This document shows, in pieces, positions 27,015 to 35,800 of a DNA stretch of 64,000 nucleotides (position 1 is the first letter of the stretch; each line of letters opens with the position of its first letter). The stretch is from an uncultured Alphaproteobacteria bacterium (lineage in GTDB: Bacteria; Pseudomonadota; Alphaproteobacteria; HIMB59; GCA-002718135), in the NCBI GenBank assembly GCA_902585605.1, contig CACIED010000001.1, forward strand, positions 1 through 64,000, read 5' to 3'. The notes below the pieces were generated by a model. The model did no database searches. It worked only from the letters and a program-made list of their open reading frames with translations, and was not told the DNA's origin. A program made the translations under genes and the position numbers.

Positions 27015-29445
27015 TAGCCTCTTTTAATATTTCATTTTCTAAATCCTCTAAAATATATTCATCAGTTTCCTTTTTTGATAAATTTTCTCTATTAATTTCA
27101 AGAATAATTGGAACAGCCAATGGTGAGATACTTGTGAGTTTTTTAAATATAATTTTTTTATCAATTTTTTTTAAGATTTCTCTAAGTCTATCATAATCAA
27201 TCATATTCTTTTTTGCGTCTTCATATGATGATTTTAGAAGAATGTGATCTGGTTCATTTTTTTTGAGAACTGTATAAATTAGATCAGAACTAAATAAAAC
27301 TTGCTTTCCAGTTTTTTCCATCCCTGGCAACCTTCTTTCTATTAAACAAGATATAATTGCATTATCTCTAAACAATCTTTTGACTATTGAAGTTTCTTCA
27401 AGATAATTGTCTAAATGTTTATCTAACAATCCTAAATTTAGAATTGTTTTAATTTCTTTTGCTTCTTTTAAAGACCATAAAACAATAGCATAATCATTAG
27501 CGACAAAACCTAGAGGTTTATAGTTAAATTCTTTAAAGCCTCTCAGCAATAAAAATCCTAGTGTTTGATTGGCATGCCATCCCGCAAAAGTATAGATAAC
27601 AGTATAAAAATTTTTTTTTCGAGGGAATTGTTCCACTAGATATTCATCTTTTTTAGGAATTTTTGATATATTTTTTTGTCTTTTTAACCATTGAGTAATT
27701 TGCTCTGGATATAAATCCCACATATTACTTTTTGCCAACAAAGCTCTTACTGAGTTAGCCAAATTTGTTGATAAGGGCATTCTGCCTCCAGAGTATGATG
27801 GAATTTTTGAAATTAAAGATTTACTTCTTTTAACTTGTACTAAATTATTTTTCATTGATTGAAATTCTAGTACTTGACCAGCAAATATAAATGAATCACC
27901 TTGAGAAAGATTTTGAATAAAAACTTCTTCTATATTCCCTAACGTTTTTGTTCCAAGTTTTATTTTTAACATCGGATTTTCAATTATTGTTCCAACATTC
28001 ATGCGGTATTTTCGTGTTTCTCTTTTATTTACTAACTTATAAATATTTTTATTTTCTCTTAATTGGAAGATTCTCTTAAATTGATCATAATTTTTTAAAA
28101 CATATCCGCCATCTTGTATGAGATTAATCAATTGTTTAAAATCATTAAGTTTTAATTTTTTGTATGGATATGCTTTGATAATTTCTTTGTAGAGATCATT
28201 GATATTAAATTGCCCCGCACAAGCCGTTGCAAAAATATGTTGAGCTACAACATCAAAACTTCCTTCTTTTAAATCTATTTTATCTAAGTTATTTTTTTTT
28301 ATTTCTTCAATAGCAGCTTTTGCTTCGATAAATTCAAAACGATTAGTGGGTACTAAAATTGCTTTTGAAGGTGTATTTAAATTATGATTTGATCTTCCTA
28401 CACGCTGTAATAATCTATTAATTCCTTTAGGTGCTCCAACTTGAATAATTTTTTCAACATCTCCATAATCTAATCCAAGCTCTAAAGAAGAGGTAGCAAC
28501 AACACAGTCAACTAATCCTTTGCTAAGATTATTTTCTACTTTTAAACGTAGGTTTTTTTCTAATGAACCATGGTGAACAGCAATTTTTAATTTTTTCTTA
28601 TTAATTAGCCATAAGTTTTTAAACATATATTCAGCTTGCGCCCTCGTATTAACAAAAATAATAGTTAATTTTGATTTCATTATTTCTTTATAGATTTCAT
28701 TAATAGAATACGTAGCCATATGACCAGACCAAGGAATACGTTCTTTTGATTCTAGAATTTTAATCTTAGGTAAAACTGAATTTTCATAAGAAACTATTTT
28801 TGGTTTTTTGCGGCAAAGCCATTTTTTGGCGTCTTGTTTATTCTTGAGAGTTGCAGACAAACCTATTCGTTGTAAATTTGGAGAGAAAGTTTGTAGTCTT
28901 TCAATATTTAAACTTAGAAGATCAGCTCTCTTATTGTCCAAAAAAGTGTGTATCTCATCAATAATTATATATTTTAGATTGTGAAAAAATTCTTTTGCAT
29001 TCTCATACGAATTTAACAATGCAAGTGACTCTGGAGTTGTAATAAGGATATTAGGAGGTTTTTGTTTTTGTTTTTGTTTTATATATGGTGTTGTGTCTCC
29101 TGTTCTTACTTGAAATGAAATATTTAAATCAAGCTCTTTAATAGGTTTCTCTAAATTTCTCACAATATCGTTGGCAAGAGATTTTAATGGAGAAATATAG
29201 AGAGTATGAAGACCTTTAAATTTTTTTAATTTTATTAAATCATCTATTGGATTAATAAACCCTGTTAACGTTTTGCCAGCACCAGTAGGAGCGAATACAA
29301 CAACATCTGACCCAGTTCGAACATAATGAAAGGTTTCAATTTGATGAGGAAACCAGGACCATTTTTTTTTCTTCATCCACTTGTTTAAGGGGTGTAATAA
29401 TAAGGGATTCGATTTATTTATATTCATATGGATTTCATTAACCAT
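26995..29445 (-). CDS. Ligase-associated DEXH-box DNA helicase (Lhr family)
   Basis: SF2 helicase of 816 residues. Walker A is APTGAGKT (Lys58), motif II is DEIH at 163-166, motif III is GLSATL, and RVGRSNH is the motif VI region. The C-terminal half is the winged-helix and Lhr-specific domain. It is the helicase of the four-gene ligase-associated set and should unwind damaged DNA or hybrids. Met1 at 29445 overlaps the start of the divergent exonuclease gene by 18 bases; the second Met at 29427 would abut it exactly through the palindrome CATATG. Neither start has a Shine-Dalgarno sequence. Confidence 0.92.
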   Translation of the reverse strand: MVNEIHMNINKSNPLLLHPLNKWMKKKKWSWFPHQIETFHYVRTGSDVVVFAPTGAGKTLTGFINPIDDLIKLKKFKGLHTLYISPLKSLANDIVRNLEKPIKELDLNISFQVRTGDTTPYIKQKQKQKPPNILITTPESLALLNSYENAKEFFHNLKYIIIDEIHTFLDNKRADLLSLNIERLQTFSPNLQRIGLSATLKNKQDAKKWLCRKKPKIVSYENSVLPKIKILESKERIPWSGHMATYSINEIYKEIMKSKLTIIFVNTRAQAEYMFKNLWLINKKKLKIAVHHGSLEKNLRLKVENNLSKGLVDCVVATSSLELGLDYGDVEKIIQVGAPKGINRLLQRVGRSNHNLNTPSKAILVPTNRFEFIEAKAAIEEIKKNNLDKIDLKEGSFDVVAQHIFATACAGQFNINDLYKEIIKAYPYKKLKLNDFKQLINLIQDGGYVLKNYDQFKRIFQLRENKNIYKLVNKRETRKYRMNVGTIIENPMLKIKLGTKTLGNIEEVFIQNLSQGDSFIFAGQVLEFQSMKNNLVQVKRSKSLISKIPSYSGGRMPLSTNLANSVRALLAKSNMWDLYPEQITQWLKRQKNISKIPKKDEYLVEQFPRKKNFYTVIYTFAGWHANQTLGFLLLRGFKEFNYKPLGFVANDYAIVLWSLKEAKEIKTILNLGLLDKHLDNYLEETSIVKRLFRDNAIISCLIERRLPGMEKTGKQVLFSSDLIYTVLKKNEPDHILLKSSYEDAKKNMIDYDRLREILKKIDKKIIFKKLTSISPLAVPIILEINRENLSKKETDEYILEDLENEILKEANVLSIN

Positions 29446-30417
29446 CAGCTATTTATCAAAGATATAAATGTACATATAGATCCAATATTGCCAAAAAAAA
29501 CAGCAATTATTACACATGGTCACGCAGATCACGCCCGATTTGGACATGATCATGTTATTGCTACTAGGCAAACAATAGACATAATGAAAATTCGCTACGG
29601 AGATAAATGTGCGAAGAAATTTACTCCTCTTAGATACGGACAAAAATACTCAATTAAAAACTATGATTTTACATTATACCCTGCAGGACATATTTTAGGG
29701 AGTGCTCAAGTTTTAATTGAAAAAAATAATCATCGTTTAGTCATCACAGGTGATTATAAAGTAGGAAAAGATGAAACATGTAAAAATTTCAAACTGGTTA
29801 AATGTGATACTTTAATTACCGAAGCAACATTTGGATTACCCATATTTCAACATCCAGATCCCAAAGATGAAATTCAAAAACTCATACGATCTGTAAAGAT
29901 AAATAAAAATAATTGTCATATTGTTGGTGCGTATGCTCTTGGCAAAGCACAAAGAGTAATGAATCTTTTGCGACAGCAGAAATATAATGAGACAATTTAT
30001 ATTCATGGTTCTCTAGAAAAGTTATGTCAATATTATTCAAAAGAAAAAATTAATATTGGAAAGTTCGAAAAAGTTTCTTCAAAGGATAAAAACTTTTATG
30101 AGGGTAAAATAATTATTGCCCCTCCTTCAGCTTTAAAGGATCGTTGGTCAAGACGATTTCCTAATCCTATTATTTGCATGGCAAGTGGATGGATGACTGT
30201 TAAGCAAAGAGCAAAACAACAAGGTATTGAATTACCGTTAGTTATTAGTGATCATAGCGATTGGAATGAATTATTAGATACAATTAAAAAATCAAAAGCG
30301 AAAAATATTCTTATTACACACGGTCAGGAAGATGCTTTAGTTTATTATTGTAAGAAACAAAATCTTGTTTCAAAGCCCCTTTCCATCCAAGGTAGAAGTG
30401 ATGAGGAAATAGAATGA
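29428..30417 (+). CDS. Ligase-associated exonuclease (metallo-beta-lactamase/beta-CASP type)
   Basis: Metallo-beta-lactamase-fold nuclease of 329 residues. The metal site is ITHGHADHA (His30, His32, Asp34, His35), then GHILGSAQVLIE, ITGDYK and the later ISDHSDWNELL and LITHGQEDAL motifs of the RNA/DNA-processing branch. It is the nuclease member of the ligase-associated repair set and overlaps the ligase gene by four bases (ATGA). Its 5' end is head to head with the helicase gene. Confidence 0.92.
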   Translation: MDFINHQLFIKDINVHIDPILPKKTAIITHGHADHARFGHDHVIATRQTIDIMKIRYGDKCAKKFTPLRYGQKYSIKNYDFTLYPAGHILGSAQVLIEKNNHRLVITGDYKVGKDETCKNFKLVKCDTLITEATFGLPIFQHPDPKDEIQKLIRSVKINKNNCHIVGAYALGKAQRVMNLLRQQKYNETIYIHGSLEKLCQYYSKEKINIGKFEKVSSKDKNFYEGKIIIAPPSALKDRWSRRFPNPIICMASGWMTVKQRAKQQGIELPLVISDHSDWNELLDTIKKSKAKNILITHGQEDALVYYCKKQNLVSKPLSIQGRSDEEIE

Positions 30418-31982
30418 AAAAATTTTCTTCCTTACTTCACAATTTGATTTTAACACCAAGTCGAAATACCAAAATTAAATTACTTCAAGATTATTTTAAT
30501 AAACTTGATATCAACCGTTCATATGCACTTGCAATTTTATCTGATCAACTTTCATTTCAATTTATTAAAGCATCTAAACTTAGAGAGCTTGTCTATGAAC
30601 AAGTAGATCAACATTTATTTGATTACTCATATGACTATGTTGGGGATTTAGCAGAAACAATATCATTAATTTGGCCAACAAAAAAAGAGGGTAAATCGCA
30701 AAATTTATCTACCTTAATAGAAAATATAAAAAAAATTAAAAAGTCTGAAATTAATACAGAGTTTAGTAAAATTTTGAGCGGACTATCTAATAACGAAAGG
30801 TGGACTTTAATTAAAATTTGCACGGGTGGACTGCGAATTGGAGTCTCGGAAAGATTAGTAAAAACAGCCTTAGCTGATCTGTATAACAAATCTGTTAATG
30901 AGATTGAGGAAATTTGGCATGGTCTAGAATTTCCATATCAAAATTTATTTCAATGGTTAAAAAATGAAACATCAAAACCAAAAATAGATTTTAAAAAATT
31001 ATTTCATCCTATGATGCTTGCTAATCCTATTGATGAGGAAAAAGATTTTAAAAGATTAGACGCTAATGAATTTCAAGCAGAATATAAATGGGATGGGATT
31101 AGAGTTCAGCTTATGGTTTCATCAAAAAGTGTTTCACTATACTCAAGAACAGGTGATAACATATCATCTGCATTCCCAGAAATAATTGAAACTACTAAAG
31201 GTGATGCGGTTATTGACGGAGAATTACTTGTAGGGAGAAATTTTAAACCCTCAGGTTTTAATGATCTACAACAAAGGTTAAATAGAAAAAAGGCATCAAA
31301 AGATCTTCAAAACAAGTTTCCTGTTTTTATACGAGCTTATGATATCCTTTTTTATAAAGGAAAAGATCTTCGAAAATTTTCTCTTCTTGAAAGAAGAAAA
31401 TATTTAGAAAAATTTCAAAAAGAAAATAAAACTAATCAAATTGATTTATCTTCAATCATTAATTTTTCAACCTGGAAAGAACTAACAAAATATAAAAATA
31501 ATTTTCATGATGATTTGAATGAAGGAGTCATGATTAAACTCAAAAATAGTGAATATTTACCAGGGAGAAAAAAGGGATATTGGTACAAATGGAAAAAAAA
31601 TCCAAAACTAGTTGATGCTATTTTAATGTATGCTCAACGAGGACATGGCAAAAGGTCGTCATATTATTCAGATTTTACTTTTGGTGTTTGGAAAGAGAGT
31701 GAATTAGTTCCAATTGGAAAGGCTTATTCTGGTTACACTGACAAAGAACTATTAGTATTAGATAAATTTATTAGAAATAATACTATCAATAAATTTGGTC
31801 CTGTGAGAGAAGTAAAAAAAGAGATTATATTAGAAGTAGCCTTCGATGATGTGTTTACAAGTACTAGACATAAGTCGGGCGTAGCAATGAGATTCCCAAG
31901 AATACACCGCATTCGTTGGGACAAACCAGTTAATGAGGTATTAACAATTAGTGAATTTAAAAAAGAATTTAAGCTGAGTTAA
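30414..31982 (+). CDS. ATP-dependent DNA ligase (bacterial ligase-associated type)
   Basis: Ligase of 522 residues with an N-terminal helical DNA-binding domain (residues 1-190), nucleotidyltransferase core with the lysine motif EYKWDGIRVQ (Lys225, the AMP-accepting residue), SRTGDNISSAFPE, AVIDGELLV, EGVMIKLKNSEYLPGRKKGY and a C-terminal OB fold. It seals DNA nicks using ATP, in addition to the NAD-dependent LigA not seen here. It completes the four-gene repair set and is translationally coupled to the exonuclease. Confidence 0.94.
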   Translation: MKKFSSLLHNLILTPSRNTKIKLLQDYFNKLDINRSYALAILSDQLSFQFIKASKLRELVYEQVDQHLFDYSYDYVGDLAETISLIWPTKKEGKSQNLSTLIENIKKIKKSEINTEFSKILSGLSNNERWTLIKICTGGLRIGVSERLVKTALADLYNKSVNEIEEIWHGLEFPYQNLFQWLKNETSKPKIDFKKLFHPMMLANPIDEEKDFKRLDANEFQAEYKWDGIRVQLMVSSKSVSLYSRTGDNISSAFPEIIETTKGDAVIDGELLVGRNFKPSGFNDLQQRLNRKKASKDLQNKFPVFIRAYDILFYKGKDLRKFSLLERRKYLEKFQKENKTNQIDLSSIINFSTWKELTKYKNNFHDDLNEGVMIKLKNSEYLPGRKKGYWYKWKKNPKLVDAILMYAQRGHGKRSSYYSDFTFGVWKESELVPIGKAYSGYTDKELLVLDKFIRNNTINKFGPVREVKKEIILEVAFDDVFTSTRHKSGVAMRFPRIHRIRWDKPVNEVLTISEFKKEFKLS

Positions 31983-32039
31983 AATGGTATTATCAAAATA
32001 TTGCATTAAATAGTAAATATAGTAAAAAAATAAAATAAG

Positions 32040-33026
32040 ATGATCAAAGAAGAAAATTTTGGATATAGAGATAAAAGAGGTCATTTCGTTCCTAAAGAAG
32101 CGGCTGATAAAAATCCTATTTGGATACTTCCCTTTAATTTAAAAAAAATTTTAGATTGGTTTATCTTTTCATATATTTTTTCTTGGAATCTTGTTTACTT
32201 AGCTGTTGCGTTTATCGCTTACTATTTTTTTACACCTGCACTTTCCGAAATGAAAAATCTTTCGCCAGGTTGGATATCTGAAATCTTAATTAGGAACTAT
32301 GTAATAGGTACAATTTTTTTTAGTTTAATTCATATTCCACTTTATGTAAAAAAATCTCAGGGAATAAAATTTAAATTTAATCCAAACTGGCCAGAAAAAA
32401 TTCAAAAGATATTTACATTTAATAAGCAAATATTTGATAATTTATTTTGGAGTTTATTTTGGGGCGTTCCTATTTGGACAGCTTACGAGGTTTTATCTTT
32501 TTGGTTTTATGCTTCTGGTTTGGTACCTTTTATTAAATTTAGTGAAGCACCAATTTATTTCTTTATTATTCTTTTACTAATTCCAGCATTTAGAGATGCT
32601 CACTTTTATTTAATTCATCGATTCTTGCATTTTAAATTTATGTACAAAATTGCTCATTCTGTTCATCATCGAAATGTTAATCCTGGACCTTGGTCTAGCC
32701 TATCAATGCATCCTATTGAACATTTATTATATTTTTCTGGTGTTATCATTCATTGGGTTATTCTCTCACATCCACTACATGCTACTTATCATTTATTTCA
32801 TGCGGGCCTAGGATCAGCAAATGGTCATATAGGTTTTAAGCAAATGATGATCAATGATAAGAGAGCAATAGATCTCAGTAATTATAATCATTATCTTCAT
32901 CATAAATATTTTGAGGTAAATTACGGAAATCTCATGATTCCTTTTGATCAATGGTTTGGAACTTATCATGATGGATCTAAAGAAATGCATGAAAAAATGC
33001 TTAAAAGAGTTAGTATTAAAAACTAA
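32040..33026 (+). CDS. Sterol desaturase/fatty acid hydroxylase-family membrane di-iron enzyme
   Basis: Integral membrane oxygenase of 328 residues with about five hydrophobic segments. The histidine boxes of the fatty acid hydroxylase superfamily are all present: DAHFYLIHRFLHFK near 198, HSVHHRNVNPGPWSSLSMHP near 222 with IEH, and YLHHKYFEVNYGN near 288. It uses O2 and a di-iron centre to hydroxylate or desaturate lipid. The substrate (carotenoid, sterol, or ornithine-lipid-like acyl chain) is undetermined. It stands alone between the ligase gene and the ABC operon. Confidence 0.88.
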   Translation: MIKEENFGYRDKRGHFVPKEAADKNPIWILPFNLKKILDWFIFSYIFSWNLVYLAVAFIAYYFFTPALSEMKNLSPGWISEILIRNYVIGTIFFSLIHIPLYVKKSQGIKFKFNPNWPEKIQKIFTFNKQIFDNLFWSLFWGVPIWTAYEVLSFWFYASGLVPFIKFSEAPIYFFIILLLIPAFRDAHFYLIHRFLHFKFMYKIAHSVHHRNVNPGPWSSLSMHPIEHLLYFSGVIIHWVILSHPLHATYHLFHAGLGSANGHIGFKQMMINDKRAIDLSNYNHYLHHKYFEVNYGNLMIPFDQWFGTYHDGSKEMHEKMLKRVSIKN

Positions 33027-33081
33027 TTTTTATCAATAATTTCAATAACTTAGTTATCTTGCGTTAATGAAATATTATACC

Positions 33082-33110
33082 TTGTCTATATCTCTACATT
33101 ATGTTTATAT
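33082..33110 (+). promoter_or_regulatory. Candidate promoter of the ABC importer-nan operon
   Basis: TTGTCT (33082-33087), a 17-base spacer and TTATAT (33105-33110) resemble a sigma-70 promoter, about 50 bases upstream of the binding-protein start. It is the best such pair in this 130-base gap, but AT-rich DNA gives many similar hits. Confidence 0.4.
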
Positions 33111-33148
33111 GCATCTTATATGCTAGCTAGTAGCGTATTTTACTCAAT

Positions 33149-33154
33149 AGGAGG
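33149..33154 (+). promoter_or_regulatory. Perfect Shine-Dalgarno AGGAGG that sets the binding-protein start
   Basis: AGGAGG lies four bases before the ATG at 33159. It decides the start in favour of this codon over an upstream in-frame ATG at 33120, and gives a normal signal peptide directly at the N terminus. Such a complete site is uncommon in this window and implies strong translation, as expected for an abundant binding protein. Confidence 0.85.
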
Positions 33155-33158
33155 AAAT

Positions 33159-34766
33159 ATGAAAAAACTATATGTGGTTATAGTTGCAGTGTTGGCTCAT
33201 TTGATGTTCATTTCATCAGCTTCAGCTCAACCTACAAACAGTAACCAATTATCCGATCCTCGTGTTAGACAAGCTTTGTGTATGGCTATTGACATGAAAA
33301 CAATCGGTGAAACATTATTTGAAGATCAAATCATAATGGCGGATAGTTTATTACCAAACGGTCCAATGAAGTCTCCAAATCTACCTGATTACAGTTACAA
33401 TCCTGAAAAGGCTCGTCAACTGTTAGCAGAAGCAAATTGGGACTCTAATAGAGAACTTGATATGGTTTTCTATTATGGAGATCAGCTAACAGCTGACTTC
33501 ATGGCTGCAATTCAAGCATACTTTGCTGATGTTGGGGTAAAAATGTCTTACCGTCTATTACAAGGTGATGTTGGTGCACAACTTAACTCAGTTCCTGATG
33601 ATGGTGTGAACGGACCAGCTGCAGTTGACTATGACTTAGGTTATGGTGCGCGTGCAGCAATTGCAATGCAAGAGTATTACAATACTTTTAAAACAGGTCT
33701 AAACCCACAAACTCCTGGTGATCCAAAAATGGATGCACTAATTGAAAAAATCAATTCAAGTGCAGATCCAGAAGTTCTAAAACCTGCATTCTTTGAAATA
33801 CAAGAATATCAAATGGAAAAAGTTAACATCTGTCCATTATACTATCAAAAATTATTCATCTATGAGAGTAATAAAGTTGATAGAAATGGTGGAGCTTATG
33901 GTAACGCTCAGTATAACTATAACTGGGGAATTACTGATTGGAACGTAAGTGGTGGTACATTACAAACTAACACTGGTCCAGTTGAATTCTTTGAACAGCC
34001 TTGGTACAACCTTGGTTTATGGATTCACAACAAAGTTGTATTCGATAGACTACTAGTTGCTGATGGTGCGTTACAACCAGTTGGATGTTCAGCTTGTGAA
34101 AGTTATGAATTAGCTGCTGACGGTTTAAGTTTAACATTTAAACTAAAAGAGGGTCTTACTTTCCATGATGGAGATGATGTGACTGTTGAGGATGTAGCAT
34201 GGAGTATTCGTACTGCAATGAAAGCACCTCAAATGCACGCTCTAATTGGAAACACAGTTGGATCAATCAAAGGTGCTGATGCATTTAAAGACGGCTCAAC
34301 TGATGATGTTGCAGGTATTAAATACAATATTGCAGACAGAGTTATTACGTTAGAATTAACAAAAATTGATCCTAACATCTTAACTACTTTCACTCAATTT
34401 GCTATTTTACCTAAGCATTTATTGGGTGATGTTGATCCTTTGAAATTCCAACAAAGTGATTTCTGGCAAATGCCAATAGGATCTGGAGCATTCAAAATTA
34501 CTGAAGTTAAAATGAACGACTTTGCAAAGTTCGAACCTTTTGACGGCTATCATGGCGGTAAAGCTGGTTTTGATATCATTGCTTACCCAAGTTATGATGG
34601 TGATGGTAACTTAATTAAGAATGCTGCTGCAGGAAAAATGGACTACGGATTTACTAAAAACGTAGCCGATGTTGCTGCACTAGATGCTATGGACAACATG
34701 GGAACTAAAGCTGTTGATATCCCTTATACTCGTATGATGTGGATTATGCAGTATCCAAAACCATAG
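33159..34766 (+). CDS. Family-5 ABC substrate-binding protein with circularly permuted halves
   Basis: Periplasmic binding protein of 535 residues with signal peptide KKLYVVIVAVLAHLMFISSA ending SASA-QPT. The halves are in reversed order relative to normal DppA/OppA-type (SBP_bac_5) proteins. Residues 33-261 match the usual C-terminal half: DPRVRQALCMAID, YNPEKARQLLAEANW, then the closing region ending WGITDW. Residues 264-535 match the usual N-terminal half: GGTLQTN, VFDRLLVADG, ADGLSLTFKLKEGLTFHDG, VEDVAWSI, GSGAFKITEV. It heads an operon with two permeases, two ATPases and nanA-nanE-nanK, so its ligand is probably sialic acid or a related sugar acid. The sialic acid importer SatABCD of Haemophilus ducreyi also belongs to the family-5 type. 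Confidence 0.9.
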   Translation: MKKLYVVIVAVLAHLMFISSASAQPTNSNQLSDPRVRQALCMAIDMKTIGETLFEDQIIMADSLLPNGPMKSPNLPDYSYNPEKARQLLAEANWDSNRELDMVFYYGDQLTADFMAAIQAYFADVGVKMSYRLLQGDVGAQLNSVPDDGVNGPAAVDYDLGYGARAAIAMQEYYNTFKTGLNPQTPGDPKMDALIEKINSSADPEVLKPAFFEIQEYQMEKVNICPLYYQKLFIYESNKVDRNGGAYGNAQYNYNWGITDWNVSGGTLQTNTGPVEFFEQPWYNLGLWIHNKVVFDRLLVADGALQPVGCSACESYELAADGLSLTFKLKEGLTFHDGDDVTVEDVAWSIRTAMKAPQMHALIGNTVGSIKGADAFKDGSTDDVAGIKYNIADRVITLELTKIDPNILTTFTQFAILPKHLLGDVDPLKFQQSDFWQMPIGSGAFKITEVKMNDFAKFEPFDGYHGGKAGFDIIAYPSYDGDGNLIKNAAAGKMDYGFTKNVADVAALDAMDNMGTKAVDIPYTRMMWIMQYPKP

Positions 34767-34780
34767 TTAATTTAATCATT

Positions 34781-34814
34781 AAAGCTGAGGCATATGCCTC
34801 AGCTTTCTTTTTTT
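34781..34814 (+). terminator. Strong hairpin between the binding-protein and permease genes
   Basis: An 11-base-pair stem (AAAGCTGAGGC / GCCTCAGCTTT), ATAT loop, then C and seven T residues. It is the strongest intrinsic terminator visible in the window, yet it lies inside an operon, 14 bases after the binding-protein stop. Partial termination here would make much more binding protein than membrane components, a common importer arrangement; the stem also protects the 3' end of the first message. Confidence 0.9.
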
Positions 34815-34834
34815 AATAATAACGGAAAGTAAAA

Positions 34835-35800
34835 GTGACCACTTATATTATTCAACGTTTATTTATTTTCTTTCCGATGTTACTTGTCATAAGTTTTCTT
34901 GTTTATTCAGGATTAGAATTATCACCTGGCGATGCTGTTTCACACATGATCAGCCCTGAACTCGCATCAACAATTACTGCGGAACAACTTGATGCAATGC
35001 GTGAAGCGTATGGGCTAAATCAAAGTTTCCTTACACGATACTGGATTTGGTTAACCAGTATGGTTCAAGGAGACATGGGTTATTCCATGGCTGGCGGTGT
35101 TGCTATTTCTGAAATAATGGTAAAAACAGTTCCTGCAACTTTAGAGCTGTCTATGGTAGCTTTATTTTTCTCAACAATTTTAGGTTGTTCTTTAGGAGTT
35201 ATTAGTGCTCTTAAAAGAGGTTCCGGTACTGATAATTCTCTTACGGTTGCTGGAATGGCTGGAGTTTCTATACCTGAATTTTTTTTTGGACTTGTAGCAA
35301 TTCTTTTATTTGCAATCGAATTAAAGTGGCTTCCCGTTGGAGGTAGATTACTACCTCATTATGAAACACTTTGGGATCGTATACCAAATATTGTTCTCCC
35401 CTCTTTAGTATTGGCATTGATGATGACTGCAGGTGCTATGCGTTATGCACGTTCATCAATGTTAGATGTTTTAGCACGAGAATTTATTACTACTGCTCGA
35501 TCAAAAGGAATGCCTGAGTGGAGAGTAAATATATTACACGGATTTAGAGTAGCCCTAACACCAGTTGTTGTTCTAATTGGTTTTCGTCTACCATTACTTA
35601 TAGGGGGATCAACTATTATCGAACAAGTTTACCAATGGCCAGGCATTGGTAGTATGTTTATTCGATCTGTGCGTGCTTCTGATTATCCATTAGTTATGAC
35701 AATTTCACTAATGTATGTTTTTGTTGTTCTTACAGCAAGTCTAATAATCGATGTTTTAACAGCCTTAATTGACCCAAGAGTTAGGTTAGGAAAAGAATAA
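34835..35800 (+). CDS. Family-5-type ABC importer permease (DppB/OppB-like)
   Basis: Inner-membrane permease of 321 residues with six predicted helices. The N terminus TTYIIQRLFIFFPMLLVIS is characteristic of DppB-like subunits. The ATPase-contact EAA loop is near residue 215 (VLAREFITTARSKGMPEWRV), and PLLIGGSTIIEQVYQWPGIG follows. It starts at GTG with an upstream GGAAAG. It pairs with the DppC-like subunit, whose ATG overlaps its stop by one base. In this operon the substrate is likely an acidic sugar, not a peptide. Confidence 0.93.
   Translation: MTTYIIQRLFIFFPMLLVISFLVYSGLELSPGDAVSHMISPELASTITAEQLDAMREAYGLNQSFLTRYWIWLTSMVQGDMGYSMAGGVAISEIMVKTVPATLELSMVALFFSTILGCSLGVISALKRGSGTDNSLTVAGMAGVSIPEFFFGLVAILLFAIELKWLPVGGRLLPHYETLWDRIPNIVLPSLVLALMMTAGAMRYARSSMLDVLAREFITTARSKGMPEWRVNILHGFRVALTPVVVLIGFRLPLLIGGSTIIEQVYQWPGIGSMFIRSVRASDYPLVMTISLMYVFVVLTASLIIDVLTALIDPRVRLGKE

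Noticed and set aside
33159-34766. The binding-protein gene could be two gene fragments joined by frameshift or bad assembly
   Set aside because: The frame is continuous for 536 codons, there is a proper signal peptide and Shine-Dalgarno, the stop is followed by a perfect terminator, and no internal start or stop marks the junction near 33948.
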